Of a stretch of DNA of 64,000 nucleotides, positions 37,986 to 45,712 are shown one piece after another. Under the pieces are notes generated by a model. It had not been told where the DNA came from and did not search any database. It saw only the letters and a program-made list of their open reading frames with translations. Each line of letters opens with the position of its first letter. Position 1 is the first letter of the stretch. The stretch is from Pedobacter ghigonis (lineage in GTDB: Bacteria; Bacteroidota; Bacteroidia; Sphingobacteriales; Sphingobacteriaceae), in contig NZ_CAESCM010000002.1 in the NCBI RefSeq assembly GCF_903166585.1, positions 62,001-126,000 on the forward strand, in the 5' to 3' direction. The translations under genes were made by a program, and so were the position numbers.

Positions 37986-40900
37986 GTTCTTTCTCGGTTA
38001 ATTCTGCTGAATAATTTTCTAAGGTTTCGCAATTGTAAAGGCGTGGTGCATCGCCCATTGGACGTTGTGTACGGCCACCTTTGCTTTTGCTCTCTAACAT
38101 TTTCTGGATTAAACGGGCTTTTTCTACCTGTTGTGCTTTAATTACCTGTGCATCTTTATCAAGGTCCCAATAAGCAACGCCATCAACAAAGGTTTTTTCT
38201 GCCTTGGCATATATTGAAAGCGGGTTAGCCGTCCAGATTACCACATCGGCATCTTTACCAGCTTTTAAACTGCCCACTTTATCATCAATGTGAAGCATTC
38301 TGGCCGGATTTAAGGTTACAAATTTTAAAGCTTCCTCTTCTGGTACATTACCGTATAATACTGATTTTCCAGCCTCCTGGTTTAAGTGACGCGCCATCTC
38401 AGCATCATCAGAGTTAAAGGCAGTGGTAACGCCAACATTGTGCATGATTTTTCCGTTGTACGGGATCGCCTCAGCAACCTCATTTTTATAAGCCCACCAG
38501 TCGGAGAAAGTAGAGCCCGCAATACCATGCGCTTTCATTTTATCGGCCACCTTATAACCCTCTAAAATGTGGGTAAAAGTGTTGATTTTAAAACCTAAGC
38601 TATCGGCTACGTGGATAAGCATGTTGATTTCGCTCTGCACATAAGAGTGGCAGGTGATAAAACGCTTGTTATTTAAAATTTCTACAATCGCATCTAATTC
38701 TAAATCGCGCCGTACGCTGTTACCTTTTACCGAAAGGGCTTTGGCATATTCTTTTGCACGGGTAAATTCATCAACAAAAGTTTGCTCAACACCCATACGG
38801 GTAACCGGGAAACGTGCGCCTGTACCAAAGTTACTTTGTTTCACGTTTTCGCCCAGTGCGAATTTGATGAAACCATCAGCACCGGCAAATTTCAATTCCT
38901 CAGGCGATTTACCCCAACGCAGTTTAATCAGCTGCGACTGGCCACCAACCGGATTTGCCGAGCCATGCAGAATGTGCGAAGTAGTTACTCCACCTGCTAA
39001 CTGGCGATAGATATTTACATCTTCAGAGTTAATGATATCAGCAATGCGCACTTCGGCCGAAACCGATTGTGCCCCTTCATTAATACCGCCGGCACCTGCA
39101 ATGTGTGAGTGCTCGTCAATAATACCTGCAGTAATGTGTTTGCCGGTAGCATCAATTACTTTAGCTCCGTTTGCCGATAGGTTTTTACCCACGGCCTTAA
39201 TTTTTCCGTTTTCTAAAAGTACATCCGCATTTTGCAGAATGCCATCTTTCTCATTCGTCCAAACGGTACCATTTTTAATCAATACCGTTTCTTGTTTAGG
39301 CAATTCTGTTGCGCCAAAAGCAGTAAAGGGATAAATGATCGGGCCATTGGCTAATGTTGGCTTAGGCTCATCTTTTTTAGACGTTTCTTTTGCAGCTTCT
39401 TTATAAGTTGCGGTAAACTTTCCGGTAGTACCATCGGCAAGTGCCGATTCGCCTTTTATGGTAATGGGATTGGCCGAAGTAATGTAACCACTTAAGCGAA
39501 CATCGCCTTTAGGGTTTTTCTTTAGATTAAAGTTAATGCTTACCCAGTCGCCATTTCTGGTAAAGGTAGCAGTGGTTTTTACACTATCAGCACCGGTTCT
39601 TTCAATGGCTGCGGCCGAACCACCAGCTGTGCCGGTAATTTTAAGGGTTAATGCACCCACTCCGTCAACATTTAAGTTGTAAGTACCACGCACATCGCTC
39701 ACATCCATTTTGTTTACGATGAAACGTTTGCCCTGCACCCAGTTTTCGAAGATAATATTGGTGTTTTTAAACAGGTTATCGGATGAGATTAAAAAGTTGG
39801 CCACTTTTCCTTTTTCGAGCGAGCCTACTTTATCGCCAATGCCCAAAAGGGAAGCTGGTATTTCGGTTACCGATTGCAAAGCCTGCTTTTCGGTTAAGCC
39901 GTTTTCGATCGCGGTTCGGATGTTAGCCCAGAAGTCGCGGCTGTTTTCTAAGCCAAAGGCGGTTAAAGCAAATTTAATCCCTGCTTTTTCTAATGCAGCA
40001 GGATTGGTAGGCGCCAGTTCCCAGCCCTTCATTTGTGATAAACTCACATTTCTGGTCTCGGCAGGGTCTTCCACATCGTACGCTTTCGGGAAAGTTAAAG
40101 GGATAATTAAACTCGCGCCGGTAGCCTTAACTTCATTAATGCGCTGATATTCATCGCCTGTTGATTTGATGATATAACTCTTGCCAAATTCCTTGCCTAT
40201 TTTATTGGCGCGGAGGATATTTTGCCAGCCATCTACCTCAAAAATTTGTGGAATAGTTTGCTGCTTGCCGAATTCATCTAAAGAGATGTTGTACTCGTCT
40301 TTTTGTTTGCCATACCATTGGGCATCGTAATAAGTTTGACGCAATAAGGCAATCGAACCCATTAACGAAGTGGGGTAATCGTTTGATGAGGTACCCTTAT
40401 TGAATGAATAATTAGCTGCGGTCTGATCTTTCAGGATTACATTGTTATCAGCACCTTCGTTTAGGGCTACTGCTGCAGAAACACCGCGGGCAATGCCATC
40501 ACGGTTAATTACATTTACACTCCCGAAACCAACTTTGCGCAGTTCATCTGCTTTTTTACTGTCGGTTGAGAAAATGTTTTTGACATAAGTTTCCGGTCTG
40601 ATGGCTTCGTTCCAGCCGTAAGCACCTTTTTTAGTCGAAACAAAAATAGATTGGCGCTGTCCACCAAAACCGCGTTGTGCAGCAGGCGTTTCGCTAATGC
40701 CATAGCTGGTAAAGGCATCTACCAGCGAAGGATAAATAAATTTTCCTTTCAAATCGATCACCACATAACCTTTGGGGACGGCTAAGCCGGCTCCAACAGC
40801 CTGAATGGTTTGTCCTTTAATTAAAAGGGTCGCGTTTGTTAGGGTTTGGTTAGCATTTACTACTATAGTTGCGTTCGTAAAAGCAAACATTCCAGGTCTG

Positions 40901-40995
40901 GTGTCAAAAGAGCCGTTAACAGGGAAGGAGGTTTGCTGTGCAAACAGAAATGTAGCAGAAAATACCAGCCCAAGGGCAAGTAAAATTTTCTTCAT
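37975..40995 (-). CDS. Secreted two-module amidohydrolase
   Basis: 1006 residues with a signal peptide (about 1-20, ending LFAQ). Two amidohydrolase modules are fused: residues about 30-430, where FIYPSLVDAFTSYG has Phe95 and Ser97 in place of the HxH, and about 570-960, where GIIDEHSHIAG has His629 and His631, followed by further ligand candidates in FITCHSYV, FTHILEG and FNSDDAEMA. A middle domain (about 435-540) has a beta-rich pattern. Only the C-terminal module should be catalytic, probably a periplasmic imidazolonepropionase- or prolidase-like hydrolase. The substrate is unknown. It is first in a two-gene operon. Confidence 0.88.
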   Translation of the reverse strand: MKKILLALGLVFSATFLFAQQTSFPVNGSFDTRPGMFAFTNATIVVNANQTLTNATLLIKGQTIQAVGAGLAVPKGYVVIDLKGKFIYPSLVDAFTSYGISETPAAQRGFGGQRQSIFVSTKKGAYGWNEAIRPETYVKNIFSTDSKKADELRKVGFGSVNVINRDGIARGVSAAVALNEGADNNVILKDQTAANYSFNKGTSSNDYPTSLMGSIALLRQTYYDAQWYGKQKDEYNISLDEFGKQQTIPQIFEVDGWQNILRANKIGKEFGKSYIIKSTGDEYQRINEVKATGASLIIPLTFPKAYDVEDPAETRNVSLSQMKGWELAPTNPAALEKAGIKFALTAFGLENSRDFWANIRTAIENGLTEKQALQSVTEIPASLLGIGDKVGSLEKGKVANFLISSDNLFKNTNIIFENWVQGKRFIVNKMDVSDVRGTYNLNVDGVGALTLKITGTAGGSAAAIERTGADSVKTTATFTRNGDWVSINFNLKKNPKGDVRLSGYITSANPITIKGESALADGTTGKFTATYKEAAKETSKKDEPKPTLANGPIIYPFTAFGATELPKQETVLIKNGTVWTNEKDGILQNADVLLENGKIKAVGKNLSANGAKVIDATGKHITAGIIDEHSHIAGAGGINEGAQSVSAEVRIADIINSEDVNIYRQLAGGVTTSHILHGSANPVGGQSQLIKLRWGKSPEELKFAGADGFIKFALGENVKQSNFGTGARFPVTRMGVEQTFVDEFTRAKEYAKALSVKGNSVRRDLELDAIVEILNNKRFITCHSYVQSEINMLIHVADSLGFKINTFTHILEGYKVADKMKAHGIAGSTFSDWWAYKNEVAEAIPYNGKIMHNVGVTTAFNSDDAEMARHLNQEAGKSVLYGNVPEEEALKFVTLNPARMLHIDDKVGSLKAGKDADVVIWTANPLSIYAKAEKTFVDGVAYWDLDKDAQVIKAQQVEKARLIQKMLESKSKGGRTQRPMGDAPRLYNCETLENYSAELTEKEHAH

Positions 40996-41079
40996 AATAA
41001 GTTTAGATTTTAATTTGTTTAAAACTAATATAAATAAGCGTTCGTTTTGCAGAATATCCTATTTTTTACAATTATTGCC

Positions 41080-41087
41080 TACTTTTG
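41080..41087 (+). promoter_or_regulatory. -7 element for the four-helix membrane protein
   Basis: TACTTTTG matches TAnnTTTG, 20 bp before the ATG at 41108. No -33 box was seen at proper spacing. It lies in the 112-bp gap divergent from the amidohydrolase operon. Confidence 0.5.
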
Positions 41088-41107
41088 ATCAAACATATTT
41101 TAGAAAA

Positions 41108-41551
41108 ATGTACAATATCTTAAAATCTGCGCACTCCGGATGGCGCTACATCGTATTAATTTTATTGGTTATCGCGGTAATAAATGCATTATCGGGCTGG
41201 TTTGGGAATAAAACATACACAGAAGGTAACCGCAAACTAAATGTATTTACTTTGATTAGTGCTCATATTCAATTGTTGATTGGTTTGGTGTTGTACTTTT
41301 TAAGTCCTTTAACAAAATTGCCCATGAGCGATGCTATCGGAAGGTATTTTAAAGCGGAGCACACTGCTATGATGATTATTGCAATCATTTTGATTACGGT
41401 AGGTAATGCCAGGTCGAAAAAAGTAGCTGATGCTGTTGCCAAACACCGCACTATTGCTGTGTTTTTCAGCCTGGCCCTGATTCTGATTATTGTGGCTATT
41501 TTATTAATGGTTAAAGCAGTTCCGGGAAGATCGTTTTTTGGCGTTTCTTAA
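41108..41551 (+). CDS. Four-helix membrane protein, cytochrome b-like
   Basis: 147 residues with four hydrophobic helices (about 12-30, 46-66, 84-100, 115-137). The family is common in Bacteroidota and is sometimes annotated as cytochrome b. Each helix or its edge carries a histidine (His9, His53, His85, His113), which could ligate heme; that is inference. The frame is open 300 bp further upstream but that part overlaps the amidohydrolase start antisense and lacks coding character. ATG 41108 sits 20 bp behind a -7 element. A terminator follows. Confidence 0.75.
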   Translation: MYNILKSAHSGWRYIVLILLVIAVINALSGWFGNKTYTEGNRKLNVFTLISAHIQLLIGLVLYFLSPLTKLPMSDAIGRYFKAEHTAMMIIAIILITVGNARSKKVADAVAKHRTIAVFFSLALILIIVAILLMVKAVPGRSFFGVS

Positions 41552-41580
41552 TAGGATATTTCTTGCGAATAAAATATAGA

Positions 41581-41608
41581 ATCCTGCTTGATAAGAGCGG
41601 GATTTTTT
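41581..41608 (+). terminator. Rho-independent terminator after the four-helix protein gene
   Basis: An 8-bp stem ATCCTGCT / AGCGGGAT (41581-41588 with 41596-41603, one G-U pair) followed by six Ts. Confidence 0.85.
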
Positions 41609-42060
41609 GTTTTTAACATGTGCTTTTTACCGCAAAGTGCACAGAGGAAGGCACGAAGGTCGCTGAGCCAACATTTATAGTAAAGCTTCCCTCAAAGCCG
41701 TCATTTCGAGCGAAGTCGAGAAATCTTTAAAAGTAAACCACTACGTTTTTGTTAAGCCGTCATGCTGATCTGATAGCCATTGGATGAAATGAAGTATCTG
41801 AAAGGGAAGAACTTTACAGGCGAACATTATATCTTTACTATGTTTAGATCCTTCGCTGCGCTCTGGATGATAAATTGAAGTAGGTTCCCGCAGATTTCAC
41901 TGATTTCTGTGCAGATAGCTTACCACTTATATTTCCTTCTATTTCTTAAATGGTGAAAAATTAATTTTGCGTGCTTTGCGTATTCCTTAGCGCCCTTTGC
42001 GGTTAAAATGATTAGGCTTATGTTAAAATGATTAGTCTCATAAAGTATCAATCTCTCAAA
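41609..42060. repeat. Intergenic block of dispersed-repeat fragments
   Basis: No gene seen. Recognisable units: a CACAGAGG-type word run at 41629-41669; a TTTCGAGCGAAGTCGAGAAATC unit at 41704-41725 (family member at 48786-48808); a GTCATGCTGATCTGATAGCC unit at 41759-41803, related to 48863-48910; GATCC...GGATGA at 41847-41870; a GCAGATTTC-type run at 41887-41918; the CGCAAAG-type run on the minus strand at 41965-42009; and a 14-bp direct repeat GTTAAAATGATTAG at 42002 and 42022. Such units recur in Bacteroidota intergenic DNA. Confidence 0.6.
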
Positions 42061-42118
42061 ATAATTAACCGTTTGCTCAATTATTTTTATAAATATTTCC
42101 ATTTTTCAAAATTCTTTA

Positions 42119-42126
42119 TATTTTTG
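42119..42126 (+). promoter_or_regulatory. -7 element of the trp operon
   Basis: TATTTTTG matches TAnnTTTG and ends 6 bp before the leader-peptide ATG at 42133, so transcription should start at or just before that codon. No convincing -33 box. Confidence 0.55.
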
Positions 42127-42132
42127 TGGCTC

Positions 42133-42201
42133 ATGATCAACAATATACATACATGGCTTTGGCAAAGTAATTCGAAAACGGATTGCGCTGGCTGCGTATG
42201 A
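42133..42201 (+). CDS. trpL: Putative trp leader peptide (22 residues)
   Basis: A 22-codon ORF, ATG 42133 to TGA 42201, whose codons 8 to 10 are Trp-Leu-Trp (TGG at 42154-42156 and 42160-42162). Two Trp codons in so short an ORF, followed 43 bp later by an intrinsic terminator and then trpE, is the arrangement of ribosome-mediated attenuation. The codons near its end contain CGCTGGCT (42186-42193), which can pair with the 5' arm of the terminator. It was too short for standard ORF calling. Expected product: a regulatory peptide with no other function. Confidence 0.8.
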   Translation: MINNIHTWLWQSNSKTDCAGCV

Positions 42202-42280
42202 AAAAAATATAGTTTATCAACCTAAACCTTATTAAAGAACCATTAAAGCCCGGCGTAGAACCACACGCCGGGCTTTTTAT
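42186..42280 (+). promoter_or_regulatory. trp attenuator: terminator with competing antiterminator segment
   Basis: The terminator is a perfect 12-bp stem AAAGCCCGGCGT / ACGCCGGGCTTT (42245-42256 with 42265-42276), an 8-nt loop and a T-run. Segment 42186-42193 (CGCTGGCT) can pair with 42247-42255 (AGCCCGGCG) with one bulged C and one G-U. A ribosome stalled at the Trp codons would leave 42186-42193 free and disrupt the terminator; one that reaches the stop codon at 42199 would cover it. A third hairpin (GTTGTTGC / GCAACGAC, about 42303-42327) lies just before trpE. Confidence 0.78.
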
Positions 42281-42342
42281 TGTTAAAAAAAATAATTTAA
42301 CCGTTGTTGCTATGCACGAAGCAACGACAACACAGTAAAATC

Positions 42343-43740
42343 ATGTATAAAATAAATACAACTTACAAAAAACTACTTGCCGATACCACCACGCCAGTAA
42401 GCATTTATCTGCGCTTGCGCGATGTATATCCAAACAGCATTTTATTGGAGAGTTCGGATTATCACAGTCGCGAAAACTCGATGAGTTTTGTATGCGCCGA
42501 TCCGGTTGCAGGTATCATTTTAAAAGGTTCACGCCTGGAAACGTATTTCCCTGATGGCGCTGTTGAAATTACCGAAAGTAAGAATCTGATTGATGAAATC
42601 GCCGATTTTAAAGACAAGTTTAAAGCCGCTGAACTGCCTGAAATCAAATTCATTTCGAGCGGCCTGTTTGGCTATTTTACCTGGAATGCCGTGCAGCATT
42701 TTGAAGATATTAAGTTTACTTCAGAAACTCCAGAAGGAGAAGAGATCCCCGAAATGCAGTATCACCTGTACCGGTATATCATCGCCATCGATCACTTCAA
42801 AAACGAAATTACCCTGTTCAAAAATACTTTCGAAGGTGAAGAAGAAGGTGGTTTGGAGAAAATGGAATACCTGATCCAGAACAAAAACTATCCGGAATAT
42901 AAATTTCAAACCAGAGGTAATGAATCTTCAAACCTAACCGATAAAGGGTTTATGGAACTGGTAGAAAAACTGCAGAAGCACATTTACCGGGGAGATGTTT
43001 TTCAAATTGTGCCATCTCGCGCATTTAAACAAGCCTTTTCGGGTGATGAATTTAACGTTTACCGTTGCCTGCGTTCAATAAACCCATCGCCGTATCTGTT
43101 TTATTTCGATTATGGAAATTTCAAGCTTTTTGGTTCTTCGCCCGAAGCACAGATTACCATTAAAAACAATTCGGCTAATATTTTCCCGATTGCCGGAACC
43201 TTTAAACGGAGTGGAAATGATATTGAAGATGCAGAACAAGCCAGAAAATTAGAGCAAGATCCGAAAGAAAGTGCCGAGCACGTAATGCTGGTTGATTTGG
43301 CCAGAAATGATTTGAGCAGGCATTGCAACCGGGTGGAAGTAAAATCGTTTAAAGAAGTGCAGTACTATTCGCACCTGATCCATTTGGTAAGCAAAGTTAG
43401 TGGCCATTTGCAGGAAAACGTGAGTGCTTTTAAGGTCGTGGCCGATACCTATCCGGCAGGTACTTTAAGTGGTGCGCCAAAATATAAAGCCATGCAGCTA
43501 ATTGATGAAAACGAAAAGCTGGGTCGGAATTTCTACGCAGGGGCCATTGGTTTTATGGGTTTTAACGAAGATTTTAACCACGCCATCATGATCAGGACTT
43601 TTATGAGCAAGAATAACGAACTGCATTACCGGGCAGGGGCAGGCATTGTAGCCGATTCGGTACCTGAAACCGAAATGCAGGAAGTAAACAATAAAATTGC
43701 TGCTTTACGTAAAGCGGTGCAAATGGCAGAAAATATTTAA
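42343..43740 (+). CDS. trpE: Anthranilate synthase component I
   Basis: With TrpG it converts chorismate and glutamine to anthranilate, the first step of tryptophan synthesis. The 465 residues have the feedback-inhibition region LLESSDYHSRENSMSF near the N-terminus and the chorismate-binding domain with YHIVPSRAFK-like QIVPSRAFKQAF, LVDLARNDLSRHC, TYPAGTLSGAPKYKAMQ and RAGAGIVADSVPETE. I prefer ATG 42343 (MYKINTTYKK); 13 upstream in-frame codons lie within the leader hairpin. The gene follows the attenuator and precedes a PchB-like gene by 11 bp. Confidence 0.94.
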   Translation: MYKINTTYKKLLADTTTPVSIYLRLRDVYPNSILLESSDYHSRENSMSFVCADPVAGIILKGSRLETYFPDGAVEITESKNLIDEIADFKDKFKAAELPEIKFISSGLFGYFTWNAVQHFEDIKFTSETPEGEEIPEMQYHLYRYIIAIDHFKNEITLFKNTFEGEEEGGLEKMEYLIQNKNYPEYKFQTRGNESSNLTDKGFMELVEKLQKHIYRGDVFQIVPSRAFKQAFSGDEFNVYRCLRSINPSPYLFYFDYGNFKLFGSSPEAQITIKNNSANIFPIAGTFKRSGNDIEDAEQARKLEQDPKESAEHVMLVDLARNDLSRHCNRVEVKSFKEVQYYSHLIHLVSKVSGHLQENVSAFKVVADTYPAGTLSGAPKYKAMQLIDENEKLGRNFYAGAIGFMGFNEDFNHAIMIRTFMSKNNELHYRAGAGIVADSVPETEMQEVNNKIAALRKAVQMAENI

Positions 43741-43751
43741 CCAGGGTAAAA

Positions 43752-44060
43752 ATGATAGGTTCACCAGAAAGCTGTAAAAATATAAATGAGATCCGCTTAG
43801 CTATTGATACTATCGACCAACAGGTTATTCAATTGATTGGGGAAAGATTTAAATATGTAAAGGCAGCCTCCAGATTTAAGGCAAACGAAGAGGCGGTTAA
43901 AGCTCCCGAAAGATTTAAAAATATGCTTTTACAAAGGCGGGATTGGGCAGAAGTAGCAGGTTTGAACCCCGACATTATTGAAAAAGTATACAGTGATCTG
44001 GTAAACTATTTTATCAGTGAGGAAATAAAAAATTGGAATATTGAAAATGGAAACAAATAA
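43752..44060 (+). CDS. PchB-like chorismate mutase (AroQ class)
   Basis: A 102-residue three-helix protein. CKNINEIRLAIDTID, RFKYVKAASRFKANE, APERFKNML and ISEEIKNWN align well, from memory, with Pseudomonas PchB, which is an isochorismate pyruvate lyase with chorismate mutase activity. The active-site equivalents Arg15, Arg32 and Lys43 are present, but Glu91 stands where PchB has Gln90. It lies between trpE and trpG and overlaps trpG by 14 bp. It could feed chorismate to prephenate, or make salicylate; chorismate mutase is likelier because no isochorismate synthase is seen. Confidence 0.82.
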   Translation: MIGSPESCKNINEIRLAIDTIDQQVIQLIGERFKYVKAASRFKANEEAVKAPERFKNMLLQRRDWAEVAGLNPDIIEKVYSDLVNYFISEEIKNWNIENGNK

Positions 44061-44625
44061 TAAAGTTCTGGTAATCGATAATTACGACAGTTTTACCTAT
44101 AATTTGGTTCACTTAATTAACGAAGTTGGTTATGAAGCCGAAGTTTGGAGAAATGATAAATTCGAATTGGCAGATGTAGATAAATACAATAAAATCTTAC
44201 TTTCGCCTGGTCCGGGTATTCCGGAGGAAGCAGGTTTATTGCTGGATGTGATTAAAACCTACGCGCCAACCAAAAGTATTTTTGGGGTATGTTTAGGGCA
44301 GCAGGCTATCGCCGAAGCATTTGGAGGTACACTGTACAATTTAGGTAGACCGATGCATGGCATTGCTACTCCGGTTACTGTTGTAGATGGTGATGAACCC
44401 TTATTTTGGGAATGTCCGCAAACTATAAATGTTGGACGTTATCACAGCTGGGTGGTAAGTAAAGATAACTTCCCGTCGTGCTTAAAAATTACAGCCCGCG
44501 ACCACAAGAACGAAATTATGGCTTTAAGGCACGAAACGCTTGATGTGCGTGGTGTACAATTCCACCCTGAAAGTGTACTTACTGAGTACGGCAAACAGAT
44601 GATGGAAAACTGGTTGACTAATTAA
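44047..44625 (+). CDS. trpG: Anthranilate synthase component II (glutamine amidotransferase)
   Basis: 192 residues of a class I glutamine amidotransferase that supplies ammonia to TrpE. VIDNYDSFTYNLVHL, LSPGPGIPEEAG, the nucleophile in FGVCLGQQAIAEAFGG and the His/Glu pair in VQFHPESVLTE are all present. I use ATG 44047; a TTG at 44041 is in frame. It overlaps the PchB-like gene by 14 bp, implying translational coupling. trpC follows only after 213 bp of repeat-bearing DNA. Confidence 0.94.
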   Translation: METNNKVLVIDNYDSFTYNLVHLINEVGYEAEVWRNDKFELADVDKYNKILLSPGPGIPEEAGLLLDVIKTYAPTKSIFGVCLGQQAIAEAFGGTLYNLGRPMHGIATPVTVVDGDEPLFWECPQTINVGRYHSWVVSKDNFPSCLKITARDHKNEIMALRHETLDVRGVQFHPESVLTEYGKQMMENWLTN

Positions 44626-44838
44626 GAATTTTCCTGCCGGTCGTCATCCTGAACTTATTTCAGGATCTCAGTTGACTGGAATTAGTTAAATTTTAGATGA
44701 GGGTATATTATAAGCTTTTTTCTTGAATTTTTGTCACGTTGAGCCTGTCGAAACGCCTCGCAGGAAGTTAATTAAGGTCCTTCGACAAGCTCGGGATGAC
44801 AATTATATATTTATGATGCCTTCTTAACAGATTGATAG
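44626..44838. repeat. Repeat-filled gap between trpG and trpC
   Basis: Two palindromic units: ATCCTGAA / TTCAGGAT at 44646-44666 within a GTCATCCTGAACTTATTTC context, and an inverted pair at 44731-44752 and 44781-44802 (TTGTCACGTTGAGCC ... / ... GGCTC-like GCTCGGGATGACAA). No trpD or other gene fits here. Whether the trp transcript crosses this gap is unknown. Confidence 0.65.
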
Positions 44839-45621
44839 ATGAACATACTAGATAAAATCGTACTACGTAAAAAAGAAGAAGTTGCTGCGGCCAAAGCACT
44901 TGTTTCGATACAGGATTTGGAAAATGCGGTGCATTTTAAAAGAACGCCGCATTCTTTTAAAGAGTTTTTATTGGCAACAGACCGGACTGGGATTATTGCT
45001 GAGTTTAAACGCCGTTCGCCCTCAAAAGGACTGATTAACGGTGTGGCTGATGTAGCGGAAGTTACGCAGGCTTACAATAATGCTGGTGCATCGGCACTTT
45101 CGGTATTAACTGATGTTGATTTTTTCGGTGGAAAAACTGCAGATCTTCTGGCGGCACGGGCAGCAAACGATATCCCGATTCTGAGAAAGGATTTCATGAT
45201 TGATGAATATCAGATTCTGGAAGCTAAAGCCTGGGGAGCAGATATTATTTTATTGATCGCCTCGATTTTAACGCCACAACAGATTAATGATTTTGGTCAG
45301 TTTGCTCGTAATTTAGGTTTAAATGTGCTTTTAGAAGTGCATAATCTCGAAGAACTGGAAAGAAGCATATCACCTAATTTAGATGCTATTGGCGTAAATA
45401 ACAGAAATCTTGCCGATTTTACGGTTGATATCCAAACCTCGTTCGATTTGGTGAATAAGATCCCGAATGAATTTTTGAAGATTTCGGAAAGTGCAATCAG
45501 TAATCCGGAAACCATTAAAGATTTAAAAACAGCTGGTTTTAATGGCTTTTTAATCGGCGAAAACTTTATGAAAACCGAGAATCCGGGCCTTGCCATTCAG
45601 CAATTTGTAGCGCAGGTTTAG
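44839..45621 (+). CDS. trpC: Indole-3-glycerol-phosphate synthase
   Basis: 260 residues of a TIM-barrel enzyme closing the indole ring. MNILDKIVLRKKEEV, IIAEFKRRSPSKGLI (catalytic Lys region), LTDVDFFGG, ILRKDFMIDEYQILEAKAWG, IGVNNRNLADF and KISESAISN are diagnostic. It stands alone after the repeat-bearing gap, is not fused to trpF and is followed by a terminator. trpF and trpBA are not in the window. Confidence 0.95.
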   Translation: MNILDKIVLRKKEEVAAAKALVSIQDLENAVHFKRTPHSFKEFLLATDRTGIIAEFKRRSPSKGLINGVADVAEVTQAYNNAGASALSVLTDVDFFGGKTADLLAARAANDIPILRKDFMIDEYQILEAKAWGADIILLIASILTPQQINDFGQFARNLGLNVLLEVHNLEELERSISPNLDAIGVNNRNLADFTVDIQTSFDLVNKIPNEFLKISESAISNPETIKDLKTAGFNGFLIGENFMKTENPGLAIQQFVAQV

Positions 45622-45632
45622 TCTGCGCTGAC

Positions 45633-45678
45633 TTCCGAAGTTTACGGGGCGTTGGACCTTAGAAACTTCGGAATTTTT
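45633..45678 (+). terminator. Rho-independent terminator after trpC
   Basis: A perfect 11-bp stem TTCCGAAGTTT / AAACTTCGGAA (45633-45643 with 45663-45673), a 19-nt loop and five Ts. Confidence 0.85.
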
Positions 45679-45694
45679 ACGGACGCAAATTTTG

Positions 45695-45702
45695 TATCTT
45701 TG
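45695..45702 (+). promoter_or_regulatory. -7 element of hflX
   Basis: TATCTTTG, an exact TAnnTTTG match, ends 10 bp before the ATG at 45713. The leader would be very short, about 0-5 nt. The -33 region is only T-rich. Confidence 0.6.
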
Positions 45703-45712
45703 CATCAATTAC

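Noticed and set aside
38654..39334. ORFs antisense to the large amidohydrolase gene
   Set aside because: Shadow frames of a well-supported gene; no recognisable domain.
40805..41107. N-terminal extension of the four-helix protein
   Set aside because: The extension is antisense to the amidohydrolase signal peptide region and crosses the promoter; ATG 41108 has the family N-terminus.
41609..42060. CRISPR array
   Set aside because: The repeated words are of different families, irregularly spaced and not separated by uniform spacers; no cas gene is present.
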